Translations under genes and position numbers: made by a program
The notes under the pieces: generated by a model
Database searches by the model: none
What the model saw: the letters and a program-made list of their open reading frames with translations, nothing else
What the model was told of the DNA's origin: nothing
Part shown: piece after piece, positions 19,835 through 28,429 of the stretch
Position numbering within the stretch: position 1 is the first letter of the stretch
Layout: each line of letters starts with the position of its first letter
DNA from: CAVONV01 sp963697355
GTDB lineage: Bacteria; Acidobacteriota; Vicinamibacteria; Marinacidobacterales; DATDRI01
NCBI GenBank assembly: GCA_963697355.1
Contig: CAVONV010000035.1
Location: 382,997-446,996 of the forward strand
Direction: 5' to 3'
DNA: 64,000 nucleotides

Positions 19835-20650
19835 ATGAAGCGGAAACTCGATTGGCCGGGTCTGCGGGTTCCCCTGTCGCCGCTCGTTGGCCGCCTTTTG
19901 GGAGTGGCGACGGTCGGATTAGTCGTTCTCGTTTGGTGGCTCGTCACGCGCGGAGCCACACCCGAAGCCCGTATCGTGTCGCCGGTCATCCTCCCGAGCC
20001 CTGCCGAAGTGCTGGGTAGCATCGGGAGTCTCGTCGGGGAACGGGCGCTCTTCGCCGGCATTGCCGCTACCCTGCAGAGGGTTCTCATCGGGTTTGGCCT
20101 GGCGACAATGGTCGGTGTCCCTCTTGGTATCCTGGCCGGCTCGTGGCGCCTCATCGAGGCCTCCGCCGCACCTCTGGCTCTGCTCGGTCGAAACATCCCT
20201 ATTGCGGCCCTCATCCCCTTGACCATATTGTGGTTTGGAATCGAGGAGACGCAGAAGGTCATGTTCATCTTCATCGCCTGCGTTCCCTTCATTTTTACCG
20301 ATTCCGTTCATGCGGTGACCTCTGTCCACGAACGCTACGTCGAGACAGCGCAGACGCTAGGCGCTTCTTCGCGCCAGGTCATCTTGAAAGTGCTGGTGCC
20401 GCTGGCTCTTCCCCACATCTACAAGAGCCTGCGGGCGCTCTTCGGCCTCGCCTTCGGCTACATCATGCTGGCCGAGCTCATCAACGCCAAGCACGGGCTC
20501 GGCTATCTCCTGAGCACCAGCCAGAGGAGAGGTCTTTCCGAGCACATCTTTCTCATTCTGATCATCATCGGAATACTCGCCTACGGGATCGATCGACTCT
20601 TCTTCTGGTTCCAACAGGGTCTTTTCCCGTTTCAAAGCGAAGAGGAATAG
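19835..20650 (+). CDS. SsuC/TauC-like ABC transporter permease
   Basis: A 271-residue BPD-type inner-membrane permease with about six helices. The EAA loop that docks the ATPase reads YVETAQTLGASSRQVILKVLVP, followed by LPHIYKSLRALFGLAFGYIMLAELI, as in nitrate/sulfonate/taurine permeases. The ATG follows the stop of the binding protein by 2 bases, so the two are translationally coupled. The ATPase gene follows after 5 bases. The substrate cannot be told from the permease. The gene is intact, with no frameshift. Confidence 0.9.
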   Translation: MKRKLDWPGLRVPLSPLVGRLLGVATVGLVVLVWWLVTRGATPEARIVSPVILPSPAEVLGSIGSLVGERALFAGIAATLQRVLIGFGLATMVGVPLGILAGSWRLIEASAAPLALLGRNIPIAALIPLTILWFGIEETQKVMFIFIACVPFIFTDSVHAVTSVHERYVETAQTLGASSRQVILKVLVPLALPHIYKSLRALFGLAFGYIMLAELINAKHGLGYLLSTSQRRGLSEHIFLILIIIGILAYGIDRLFFWFQQGLFPFQSEEE

Positions 20651-20655
20651 CTGCG

Positions 20656-21483
20656 GTGAACGACAATAACGGGATCGTCGTCGAGTTCAAAGACGTCACC
20701 AAGACGTTCAATGCAGGCACACCACGGGCATTCACCGCGATCAAGGATGTCAACTTCACCGTGAACGACCGTCCCGGGCGGGGAGAGTTCGTCGCTATTC
20801 TTGGACCCTCCGGCTGCGGCAAGTCCACCGTGCTCCGCCTCATCGCCGGCCTCAGGCCCCAACATCCACCGACCGTGGGAACCGTACGGGTCGATGGCGA
20901 ACCCGTCGGAGGACCCGGCGCCGACCGCGGCATGGTTTTTCAGGACTACACGTCGTTCGACCATCGCACCGTGCTCGACAACGTCGCCTTCGGGCTCGAA
21001 TGCCAAGGCGTCGGACAAGACGACCGCCACGAAAAAGCCCGCGCATGGATCGACAAGGTGGGGCTCGATGTCGAACGCGATCAGCACAAATACCCTCATC
21101 AGCTTTCCGGCGGGATGAGGCAACGGGTGGCCATCGCCCGCACCCTCATCCTTTCACCCCGCATCATCCTCATGGACGAGCCCTTCGGGGCGCTCGACCC
21201 CGGCACCCGGCTCCGCATGCAGGATCTCTTGGTACGCATGTGGGAGGACGTCGAAGCCACCGTTTTTTTCGTCACCCACTCCATCGAAGAGGCGGTTTAC
21301 CTCGGAGATCGGGTCTACATCTTGTCGTCCTCACCGGGTACGCTCCTCAAGGAGATCGAAGTGCCGCCTCCCGACCGGCCTTCCAAAGAGATGCAGCGCG
21401 AGCCGAAGTTTTTGGAGCTCGTTTTCGACATCCGTGACACCATTGAGAAGTTGGAAGCCTCGACACGGGCCGGAGACGACTAG
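20656..21483 (+). CDS. SsuB/TauB-like ABC transporter ATP-binding protein
   Basis: A 275-residue ATPase with Walker A GPSGCGKST, Q-loop FQDYTSF, signature LSGGMRQR, Walker B IILMDEPFGALD and switch His THS. It has the length and sequence style of the nitrate/sulfonate/taurine group, with no extra domain. I chose the GTG at 20656 because the family sequence starts just after it (IVVEFKDVTKTF); the same frame stays open far upstream through the permease gene but encodes nothing recognisable. It completes a one-subunit-each importer with the two genes before it. Confidence 0.92.
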   Translation: MNDNNGIVVEFKDVTKTFNAGTPRAFTAIKDVNFTVNDRPGRGEFVAILGPSGCGKSTVLRLIAGLRPQHPPTVGTVRVDGEPVGGPGADRGMVFQDYTSFDHRTVLDNVAFGLECQGVGQDDRHEKARAWIDKVGLDVERDQHKYPHQLSGGMRQRVAIARTLILSPRIILMDEPFGALDPGTRLRMQDLLVRMWEDVEATVFFVTHSIEEAVYLGDRVYILSSSPGTLLKEIEVPPPDRPSKEMQREPKFLELVFDIRDTIEKLEASTRAGDD

Positions 21484-21493
21484 TGCGGATCCC

Positions 21494-22432
21494 ATGAGGG
21501 CCAAGAGACCCCCCCTACCGACGAGCTCCCGGCGCCAGGGCGCCGGTATCGGCCGCTATCTCAAGGAAGCCTTCTTGTTTCGCTGGAATGTCCTGCTCTT
21601 TCTGGGTGGGGCCGCGGCGGCGCTCCTAAGCCCCTGGCCCGATATCTTCCTTCCTCTGGTCGGCGCCGCGGAGCTGACCTACCTCGCCGGTCTAGTGTCC
21701 ATTCCGAAGTTTCGCACCGCGATCGATGTCAAGGCGCATCAAGAGACCGAAAGCCTACGAGGCCCTTCCACCGCAAAGGCGGCAGCACCGCCATCGGTGA
21801 CGGATCTCGTCAGGAGCCTCCCCAAACCGGCACGTGAACGTTTCGAGAAGCTTCACCGCCGCTGCTTGGAGATGCGGTCCCTGGCCCACGGCGCACGTGG
21901 AGGTACGGGATCGGGAACCGGCACCGGCGACGACATCCGCACTCCTGCTCTCGACCGTCTACTTTGGGTTTTCCTACGTTTGCTGGTCTCACAGAACGCC
22001 CTTCATCGTTTCCTCGACACCACCGATGAAGCGGAGATCATGGCTCAGCTCAACGAACTGAGGGCGGGTCTAGACAAAGCCAAGGCAAATCCCGAAGAGG
22101 TCGACGAACGGATCACCCGTTCGCTTCAAGATAGTGTGGCCGTGGCGGAGCTTCGGCTCGACAACTACCGCCGCACGGAAAAAAACGCTGAGTTCGTGTC
22201 GGTAGAGCTCGATCGCATCGAAGGGAAGATTCAAGTTCTGACCGAGATGTCGGTGAGCCGGCAGGACCCGGACTTCTTGAGTCGTCAGGTCGACTCGGTG
22301 ACGGAGAGCATGAAGCAAACCGAAAAGGCCATCAGCGAGCTCCAGCATATTACGGGCCTCACCGACGAGTTGGAAGAGCCCCCGTCCATCCTCGAATCGA
22401 ACGTGAAGGAGGTTCTCTCGAGTGAAGGCTGA
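21494..22432 (+). CDS. Two-helix membrane protein with cytoplasmic coiled coil, unrecognised family
   Basis: About 312 residues that I do not place in a named family. Residues ~25-72 hold a hydrophobic hairpin (WNVLLFLGGAAAALL, then IFLPLVGAAELTYLAGLV). The rest is soluble, with a Gly/Thr-rich break near residue 140 and then long amphipathic helices (EIMAQLNELRAGLDKAKAN, FVSVELDRIEGKIQVLTEM, FLSRQVDSVTESMKQTEKA) typical of coiled coils. It starts 10 bases after the ATPase gene and its last 11 bases overlap the AAA+ gene. Placed between transporter and AAA+ ATPase, it is a fair candidate for a membrane scaffold or AAA+ recruiter, by context only. Confidence 0.75.
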   Translation: MRAKRPPLPTSSRRQGAGIGRYLKEAFLFRWNVLLFLGGAAAALLSPWPDIFLPLVGAAELTYLAGLVSIPKFRTAIDVKAHQETESLRGPSTAKAAAPPSVTDLVRSLPKPARERFEKLHRRCLEMRSLAHGARGGTGSGTGTGDDIRTPALDRLLWVFLRLLVSQNALHRFLDTTDEAEIMAQLNELRAGLDKAKANPEEVDERITRSLQDSVAVAELRLDNYRRTEKNAEFVSVELDRIEGKIQVLTEMSVSRQDPDFLSRQVDSVTESMKQTEKAISELQHITGLTDELEEPPSILESNVKEVLSSEG

Positions 22433-24224
22433 AAACGAACGTCCCAGCCTAGAACGCTCCTCGGATGTTTCGGCCGCAGATGCCGCCCGGCTCCCGGCTT
22501 GGTTTCCGCCCTGGGCTTCACGCCTGTCCGAGCTCTATTTTTCGGGAACCACTTCGATGTTCGTTCTCCACGGCAACACGCACGACTTGATTCGCAACGG
22601 GGCTGACGACAAGCTCCGCTACGGTGTCTTGTCGGAGTTTCTCGCTGAGCAGGTGTTCGGCCGCTGGGATCTGGTGCTCTACTACGATTTGGCTCGAGGC
22701 TTGAGGGCGTTTGCCGGCAGCGACGGCAAGCGTTTGAAAGAAATGGTCCCTCTTGCGAACCAGAAGGTGGCCGACCTCTCCAATCTCCGCAAGGACCCCG
22801 GCTCGGTCCTTCCCATGCTCGACCGATTCGTCAACAACAACCTCATGGCTGATGAAAAGGACCGTTTGAGTGCCGCCGTCGTGATCGACCATGCCTCCTA
22901 CGTAGCGCCTCGAGGCGAGCCCGGACACTTGAGCTTGACAGCTTCGACGCATCTCGTGACACTGCTCAATTGGGCGACGAGTCCTCATATCAAACGTATC
23001 AACATGGCCTTCGTGCTCGTGGACGAAAAGCTCGCCGACCTGAACGAGCGGCTGGTGGGTAACCTGCATGTTGCCGCCGTCGAGGTTCCCCTGCCGGAAA
23101 TCGAAGATCGGGAACGGTTCGTCGAATTCACGGTGGGCTCTCGCAACGTCGAGGATTTTTCCGACTTCGGAAAACCCGAGCTCGCCAAGCTCACCGCCGG
23201 TATCTCGCTCACCGATGTCAACGTGCTCATCCAGTCCACGATCGAGGGAGGAAGACGTCTGGACCAAGCCGTCTTTCGGAGCTTGAAAAAGCGTCTCATC
23301 GAGCGCCAGTGCCAGGGACTCCTCGAGTTCATCGAGCCCAAGTGGGGGCTCGATATGGTGATCGGCCACGAAGCGGCTAAGGCCCGGCTGAGGGAGGACG
23401 CAACGCTTCTCAAACGGGGAGCGCTCGAAAGCCTACCGATGGGGTATCTGCTGTGCGGACCGGTGGGAACAGGTAAGTCCTTCTTGGCTCAGTGCACGAC
23501 GGGGGAGATCGGCATTCCTTGCCTCATGCTCAAGAACTTCCGCTCCAAGTATGTGGGAGAGACGGAAGGCAATCTCGAGCGGGTGCTTTCGGTTTTGAGG
23601 GCCATGGGACCGGTGGTCGTGGTCATCGATGAGGCCGATGCGGCTCTCGGCGATAGGAGCCAGGACGGTGATTCCGGAACGTCCAACCGCGTCTTCGCGA
23701 TGATCGCGGCTCAAATGGGTGACACCCGCTATCGCGGCCGAATTCTTTGGATGCTCCTCACCTGCCGGCCCGATCTTCTACCCATCGATATCAAACGCCA
23801 GGGTCGTGCCGAGGTCCACATCCCACTTTTTTACCCTTCTGACGAAAACGAGATCCGCGACCTCTTCGTAGTCCTGGCGAAAAAGCTGGGTGCAACGTTG
23901 GCACCCGAAGACATTCCGCCGGTGCCCCAGGGCGGGCAAATATCGGGAGCGGATATCGAGGGGATGGTGGGACGTGCTTGGAGGCGTTCTCTTCTTTCCG
24001 GCGCGACGAGCATCAGCCGGGAGAGCCTCGAGGAGGTCGTCTCTCAGTTCATGCCTTCGACGGCAGGCTTGGAGAAAGAGCTCCAGGAGACCGCCGCCAT
24101 TCTCGAATGTACCGACCGCCAGTTCCTTCCTTCCGAAGTCATCACCCGCATCGATGTTGAAGGCGGACGCCAAAGGCTTCAGGAACGTCTTACCGCGCTC
24201 AGACAATTGGTGGACAGCCTGTAA
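22422..24224 (+). CDS. Ycf46-like double AAA+ ATPase
   Basis: A 600-residue protein with a degenerate AAA+ module followed by an active one. Module 1 (residues ~25-300) keeps the fold outline (TTSMFVLHGNTHDLI, MAFVLVDEKLADLNERLVGN, VEVPLPEIEDRERFVEF) but has no Walker A. Module 2 has GPVGTGKS at ~346-353, the pore/substrate loop SKYVGETEGNLERVL, Walker B VVVIDEADAAL at ~401, SGTSNRVFAMI, and arginine finger RQGRAEVHIPL. This layout matches Ycf46-type ATPases. The GTG start overlaps the preceding gene by 11 bases, showing tight coupling. A 127-base copy of its Walker A region, ~95 percent identical, lies at 34762-34888. It may disassemble PspA polymers as Vps4 does with ESCRT-III; that is inference. 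Confidence 0.87.
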   Translation: MKAENERPSLERSSDVSAADAARLPAWFPPWASRLSELYFSGTTSMFVLHGNTHDLIRNGADDKLRYGVLSEFLAEQVFGRWDLVLYYDLARGLRAFAGSDGKRLKEMVPLANQKVADLSNLRKDPGSVLPMLDRFVNNNLMADEKDRLSAAVVIDHASYVAPRGEPGHLSLTASTHLVTLLNWATSPHIKRINMAFVLVDEKLADLNERLVGNLHVAAVEVPLPEIEDRERFVEFTVGSRNVEDFSDFGKPELAKLTAGISLTDVNVLIQSTIEGGRRLDQAVFRSLKKRLIERQCQGLLEFIEPKWGLDMVIGHEAAKARLREDATLLKRGALESLPMGYLLCGPVGTGKSFLAQCTTGEIGIPCLMLKNFRSKYVGETEGNLERVLSVLRAMGPVVVVIDEADAALGDRSQDGDSGTSNRVFAMIAAQMGDTRYRGRILWMLLTCRPDLLPIDIKRQGRAEVHIPLFYPSDENEIRDLFVVLAKKLGATLAPEDIPPVPQGGQISGADIEGMVGRAWRRSLLSGATSISRESLEEVVSQFMPSTAGLEKELQETAAILECTDRQFLPSEVITRIDVEGGRQRLQERLTALRQLVDSL

Positions 24225-24360
24225 CCATCTCTACCTCGCCAAAATACATCCGCCGCGCAAAGTGAGGACGGTAATGGGTCGCTTTGACGCCGTCGATTTC
24301 TCTGACTTGGGATATGCTTTGCTAACCGATGTGCTTCGCAATGGGGCGGCGGGAGGAGGG

Positions 24361-24720
24361 ATGAATCATGGCATACGCACAGTCCTCTTGGTGCTCTTGG
24401 ATCCAATGGCCATGCTGTTGTACTGTGGCGAGCAGAGAGGATCGGCAAGAAAGACGTGACGGAGAGATTCAGCTTGGAGAGACGTCTGACACCCCGACAA
24501 GAACTTGGCAAGAAGTTTTTTTTCGACAAGAGCCTATCATCTCCGCCACGCCAAGCTCGGGAACCCCGACGACCGGGAGGTGTCACCCGGTGCGGTCCCC
24601 CGGCGAGCCGGCAATCGCAACGCGCCGACCGCCGCTTGCGCCACCTTCAGCCCTTTCTGTATCTCGCTCTGGAGTATCGACACACCGACATTCGGCTTCC
24701 GCCATCGACGACATGGACTT
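24361..24720 (+). pseudogene. Remnant of a MauG-like cytochrome c peroxidase
   Basis: The ATG has a strong GGAGGAGGG before it and begins a signal-peptide-like MNHGIRTVLLVLL. After a frameshift comes RLTPRQELGKKFFFDKSLSSPP, the usual N-terminus of diheme cytochrome c peroxidases. Then, after a second shift, comes NPDDREVSPGAVPRRAGNRNAP, also typical. The first heme site CxxCH, normally between these two blocks, is missing, so about 15-20 codons have been lost. Homology stops near 24,700 and the second heme domain (about 200 residues) is absent. This is real decay, not just a sequencing slip. The AAA+ operon ends 137 bases upstream. Confidence 0.7.
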
Positions 24721-25340
24721 CAGCGCGGCCAATGACGAATTCCTGTTTCGATTACGTTTGGTTCTCCCGGAGTCCCTCGGTCCAGTTCACGGCCACCGCA
24801 TCGATGCTGCCGCCCGCAGTGTGAACGTATACTACCGCTGCTGAGATTGCGCGGTATGGCGCTCTTGGCACCCGGAACTCCTGCCGAGCCTCTTGAGTGG
24901 AGACCGGCAGCAGAAGTCCGCCGTCGTGAAAGGCTGAATCCTCGACCGCACCAAGGTAGAATGAGACGGCGTCCGGGCAAAGTTCCGCAAGGCCACGCAC
25001 GGCTGCAGTCGGCCGGAGACAAGGAGGAAACCCATGATAACCGCGACGATGGCTGCAGCCAGGGTTCATAGGTACTAATGACGATAGGGCCGCCAGTGTA
25101 GATCGCAGTCTCCCCGTTCCGCAAATCATTTCAGGTGTGCATGGAACGTGAGACACGATGGGAAGCTTCATCATGATTACGATGGTCGCTGTCCCAGCTG
25201 CACAGCTCCCGGTGTAGTAGAATGGTCCTCTTACTCCCGTTGAATCCTTAGCGGCGGAGTCACGCTCGCTGTACACACAAGGGGGAGCGCAAGGATATCT
25301 TGGCCGGCGAGAAGACGCCGGTAGGGCGGAGACCCTGACG
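24721..25340. other. Intergenic stretch, no gene recognised
   Basis: No open frame here shows family-like sequence on either strand. It follows the peroxidase remnant and may be its decayed remainder. GGAGACCCTGACG at its end is the ribosome site of the next gene. Confidence 0.4.
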
Positions 25341-25790
25341 ATGACACGACACATCATCCTGCTGTTATCTATTGAACTTACCCTTGCAGGCTGTGGCGGC
25401 GGGTCGAGCCCGTCTAGTCCATCGGGCCCGACGGGACCGGCGGGCGGAAGCCACAACGCGGGACAAAACTGCATGCAGTGTCACCAGCCGGGCGGAGGTG
25501 CTCCGACTTGGACCGTGGCCGGCACCGTCTATCAGGCCGACGGCACGGCACCCTTCCGAGGAGCGACCGTACGGCTCACGAGTGGCGCCGACGGTACCGG
25601 CACGGTGATCCTGAGCGTTCTGACCGACGCGTCCGGCAACTTCTTCACCGCCCAGGCTCTCTCATTCGACACCGGCCTCTTCACCGACGTTTCAGGTACG
25701 GGCGCAACACGCCGCGCCATGTCAAGCCCGGTGTCCTCCGGCGCCTGCAACTCGTGCCATGACGCCTCGAACCGTATTCGTGCCGACTAG
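25341..25790 (+). CDS. Small lipoprotein with two CxxCH heme motifs
   Basis: A 149-residue protein with a lipoprotein signal (HIILLLSIELTLAGC), then a Ser/Pro/Gly linker with GPTGPAGG. Two heme-type motifs follow, CMQCH at ~50 and CNSCH at ~139. Between them lies a beta-rich stretch (VAGTVYQADGTAPFRGATVRL, LTDASGNFF) that looks like a carboxypeptidase-regulatory-like (Ig-like) fold. If hemes are attached it would be an outer-surface electron carrier; the placement of hemes around a beta domain is unusual. GGAG lies 12 bases before the ATG. It sits 620 bases after the cytochrome peroxidase remnant, which may once have been a partner. No named family assigned. Confidence 0.75.
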   Translation: MTRHIILLLSIELTLAGCGGGSSPSSPSGPTGPAGGSHNAGQNCMQCHQPGGGAPTWTVAGTVYQADGTAPFRGATVRLTSGADGTGTVILSVLTDASGNFFTAQALSFDTGLFTDVSGTGATRRAMSSPVSSGACNSCHDASNRIRAD

Positions 25791-25909
25791 CGACCCGCTC
25801 CACCACGCTTGCAACGATCCCGTTGGCGCCAACACAAGGTCCGCCAGCACGTTGCAGAAAATGAGGAGCTTATCAAGCCGCGGCATGCCGGCCGCTCAGA
25901 CATTTTGTC

Positions 25910-27679
25910 TCATCTCAGCAGGGAATCACGGAATTGCTCGTCATGGAGTCGTTTGTAGAGGCCGCCCAGGGATAGTAGCTCTCCGTGCGGCCCGGTCTCT
26001 ACGATCTTACCGCGCTCGAGCACGATGATCTGATCTGCGGCCTGAATGGTGGAAAGGCGATGGGCGATGACGAGCGTGGTTCGTTGATGCATGAGTCGCT
26101 CCAGGGCCTCCTGCACCAAGCGCTCCGAGTGCGAGTCCAGAGCTGATGTGGCTTCGTCGAGAATGAGGACGGGAGCATCCTTCAAAAAGGCTCGGGCCAG
26201 AGCGATCCGCTGTTTCTGACCACCCGACAGCTTGACGCCCCGCTCTCCGATCTCTGTCATGTAAGCCCTCGGCAATCTCCGTATGAAATCGTGAGCGTTT
26301 GCCGATCGAGCCGCCGACTCGGCTTCCTCGCGACCGGCGCCGGGCTTACCGAGAAGGATGTTCTCCAGTATGGAACCGGAAAAGAGAATCGGGTCCTGGG
26401 GGACGAGAGCGATTTGTCTACGCAAGCAATGGAGTTTCAAGTCACGAATATCGATCCCGTCGATGGAAACGGTTCCCGAGGTAACGTCGTAGAAACGCGG
26501 CAAAAGCTTGACGAGTGTCGATTTTCCGGCGCCGCTCGGACCCACCAGAGCCAGCGTACTCCCAACCGGAGCGGTCAGATTGATGTCGTCGAGCACCGTC
26601 TCGCTAGACTCGTAGGCGAAACCGACCCCGGAATAGCTGACCTTGCCCTTCAGCGCGACTTCCCGCGCTCCCGGACGATCTTGGATGCCGGGACGCGTCA
26701 AAAAGATTTCGTAAATCCGTTGGATGGCATCCTGTGAATTGGCCACGAGAATATTGAACTCAGTCAGCCGGTTGAGGGGCGAGTAAAACATGCCCAAGTA
26801 GGCGTAGAACGCCGTCAACTCCCCAACGGTGAGCTCCCGACGAACCACCAGCACCGCCGCGTACCAGACCACCAAAACCGGCGCGATGGATGTCATGAAG
26901 CCCACAACCGATGTGGCCCAGGCGCTGTTCCAGACGTTTTCCATACGGAAGCGCAGATAGTCTCGTGTCTCCTGCTCGAATTCCCGCTCCTCTTGTGCCT
27001 CCAGGGTGTACGACTGAATGATCGTCATTCCGCCCAGCTTCTCGTTGACATCGCCGGCGATGTCTTCCATCTTCTCCTGTGCCATTCTGCTGAACGTCTT
27101 GATTTTTTTCTTGTATCGCTGGTTCACGACGACGTACAAGGGAAGAACAGTGAGCGCTATCAGCGCCAGTTGCCAGTTCATGCGAAAAAGAAGCACGGCA
27201 ATGAGCAACAGCGAACTCACGTCCATCACCGTGTTCGTGAAGGCAGCGCCCACGAAGTTCTGGGCGATGGCAATATCACCGAACAAACGCGAGGCAAGGG
27301 AGCCCACCTGGCGTTTCTCGAAAAAGCTGAAAGACAGCTTCTGTAGATGGGCGTAAAACTCCGACCGCAGGTCGAAGATGATTCTCTGCCCGGCGTAGTC
27401 CGCCAGGTAGGAGCGAAGGAACGTTGCTACGGTCCAGATGAGGTACAGGACAACGAGGGCGGCCATGCGCCAATGGACCTGGCTGAGACGGGGCTGAGGA
27501 GCAGAGAGAATGTGATTGATGACGTCTTTCAAGATCCATGGGAACGCAACGGGAATATTGAACTTCAAAAGCCCGAAAAACGTTGCCCCTGCCACCCACC
27601 AGCCGTAGGGTCGGACGTAGGAGAAAAATCGTCGCAGGGCGGGGTCGAGATGTAAGAGTCTCGTTTTCCCGCTACTCAT
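25910..27679 (-). CDS. MsbA-like ABC exporter (fused permease and ATPase)
   Basis: A 589-residue half-transporter of the ABCB/MsbA type. Six membrane helices fill residues ~20-330 (WWVAGATFFGLLKFNIPVAF, LLLIAVLLFRMNWQLALIAL), with the LSFSFFEKRQVGSLASRLFGD cytoplasmic signature of this family. The ATPase domain has Walker A GPSGAGKST, Q-loop PQDPILF, signature LSGGQKQR, Walker B VLILDEATSALD and the AHRLSTI switch. Such exporters flip lipid A, lipids or drugs; which one is not evident. GAAGGAG lies right before the ATG at 27679. The frame is open far upstream only because the preceding lipoprotein gene has slipped into it. It probably shares an operon with that lipoprotein, 53 bases upstream. 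Confidence 0.92.
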   Translation of the reverse strand: MSSGKTRLLHLDPALRRFFSYVRPYGWWVAGATFFGLLKFNIPVAFPWILKDVINHILSAPQPRLSQVHWRMAALVVLYLIWTVATFLRSYLADYAGQRIIFDLRSEFYAHLQKLSFSFFEKRQVGSLASRLFGDIAIAQNFVGAAFTNTVMDVSSLLLIAVLLFRMNWQLALIALTVLPLYVVVNQRYKKKIKTFSRMAQEKMEDIAGDVNEKLGGMTIIQSYTLEAQEEREFEQETRDYLRFRMENVWNSAWATSVVGFMTSIAPVLVVWYAAVLVVRRELTVGELTAFYAYLGMFYSPLNRLTEFNILVANSQDAIQRIYEIFLTRPGIQDRPGAREVALKGKVSYSGVGFAYESSETVLDDINLTAPVGSTLALVGPSGAGKSTLVKLLPRFYDVTSGTVSIDGIDIRDLKLHCLRRQIALVPQDPILFSGSILENILLGKPGAGREEAESAARSANAHDFIRRLPRAYMTEIGERGVKLSGGQKQRIALARAFLKDAPVLILDEATSALDSHSERLVQEALERLMHQRTTLVIAHRLSTIQAADQIIVLERGKIVETGPHGELLSLGGLYKRLHDEQFRDSLLR

Positions 27680-27732
27680 TCTCCTTCGCCCCCGCTCATT
27701 GTCGATGACGTTGCTGCCACGGCGAGCGGAGC

Positions 27733-28279
27733 TCACCGGAACATGAGCCCCCCTTTGACGAGCATGGCACGGAGTTGGATGGCAAGTGCATCGAGCTTTT
27801 CGAGGGCGTCTTCGGATTCCGCCCGAAATAGCGAGTCGAGCGTCGACGACGTATTCCAGGGGCTTCTCGAGCTCACCTGGCTCAAGGTCTCCCACGCCTT
27901 TCGCCATGGCAAGTAGTTCTGCTTCAATCACTTCCAGCTCTTTAAGGCTTCCATCCGCCTCTCCTGCACCGAGAAGCCGGTACGCTTTGTTGGCGCGTTG
28001 GGAGACCTCCAGCAAAGGCAGGTAATAGCCGGAGAGCCGCTCGAGGTCTTTTTCAGCTCGCTCCAACGCCGCATTCACGCCTTCTTGAGAGCGCCCGAGT
28101 TGTTGCTTCGCGTCTTGGATCTCCTCCAAGACTCGCGTGGTTTCCCTCCTCAGAACGACCATGGAGTTCTCGTCGAGCATGGGAGCTCGTGCTTCCCTTG
28201 GCTCCTTGCAGCCTCCTAGGAAACAGAGGAGAATCGACAGACCCGTGATTCCGTAATAGACTGGCCTCCACATGACCAT
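27733..28279 (-). CDS. Coiled-coil lipoprotein, one frameshift
   Basis: About 180 residues after repair. It begins with a lipoprotein signal ending GLSILLCFLGGC and continues as charged helices (TTRVLEEIQDAKQQLGRS, VNAALERAEKDLERLSGYY), probably a periplasmic coiled coil. Near 27,840 the frame shifts: VVDARL then continues as DSLFRAESEDALEKLDALA to a stop at 27733. GGAGGAGGGG precedes two possible ATGs (28279, 28273). No family recognised. It lies just upstream of the MsbA-like exporter on the same strand and may serve it. Confidence 0.7.
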
Positions 28280-28429
28280 CCCCTCCTCCCGGTGCTGGTT
28301 ATCCTGCTCCGGTAGTCTTTCTTGCTTCAGGCCCGCCATGGTATCGCAGGCGGACCCTGGTTTCATACATGGAGAAGCCGGACCGATATTGGGGCGACAG
28401 GATGAACAGGCCGTCAATCATTGTTAAAG

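Noticed and set aside
20143..20655. N-terminal extension of the SsuB-like ATPase through the permease gene
   Set aside because: The extra residues are an out-of-frame reading of the permease; the ATPase family starts at 20656.
24752..25474. Minus-strand open frame of ~240 codons over the intergenic stretch and lipoprotein
   Set aside because: Low-complexity, no start signal and antisense to the supported lipoprotein.
25910..28417. A single 835-codon fusion of a lipoprotein and an ABC exporter
   Set aside because: The lipoprotein slips into the exporter frame near 27,840. Its own C-terminus and stop are readable in another frame, and the exporter has its own start at 27679.
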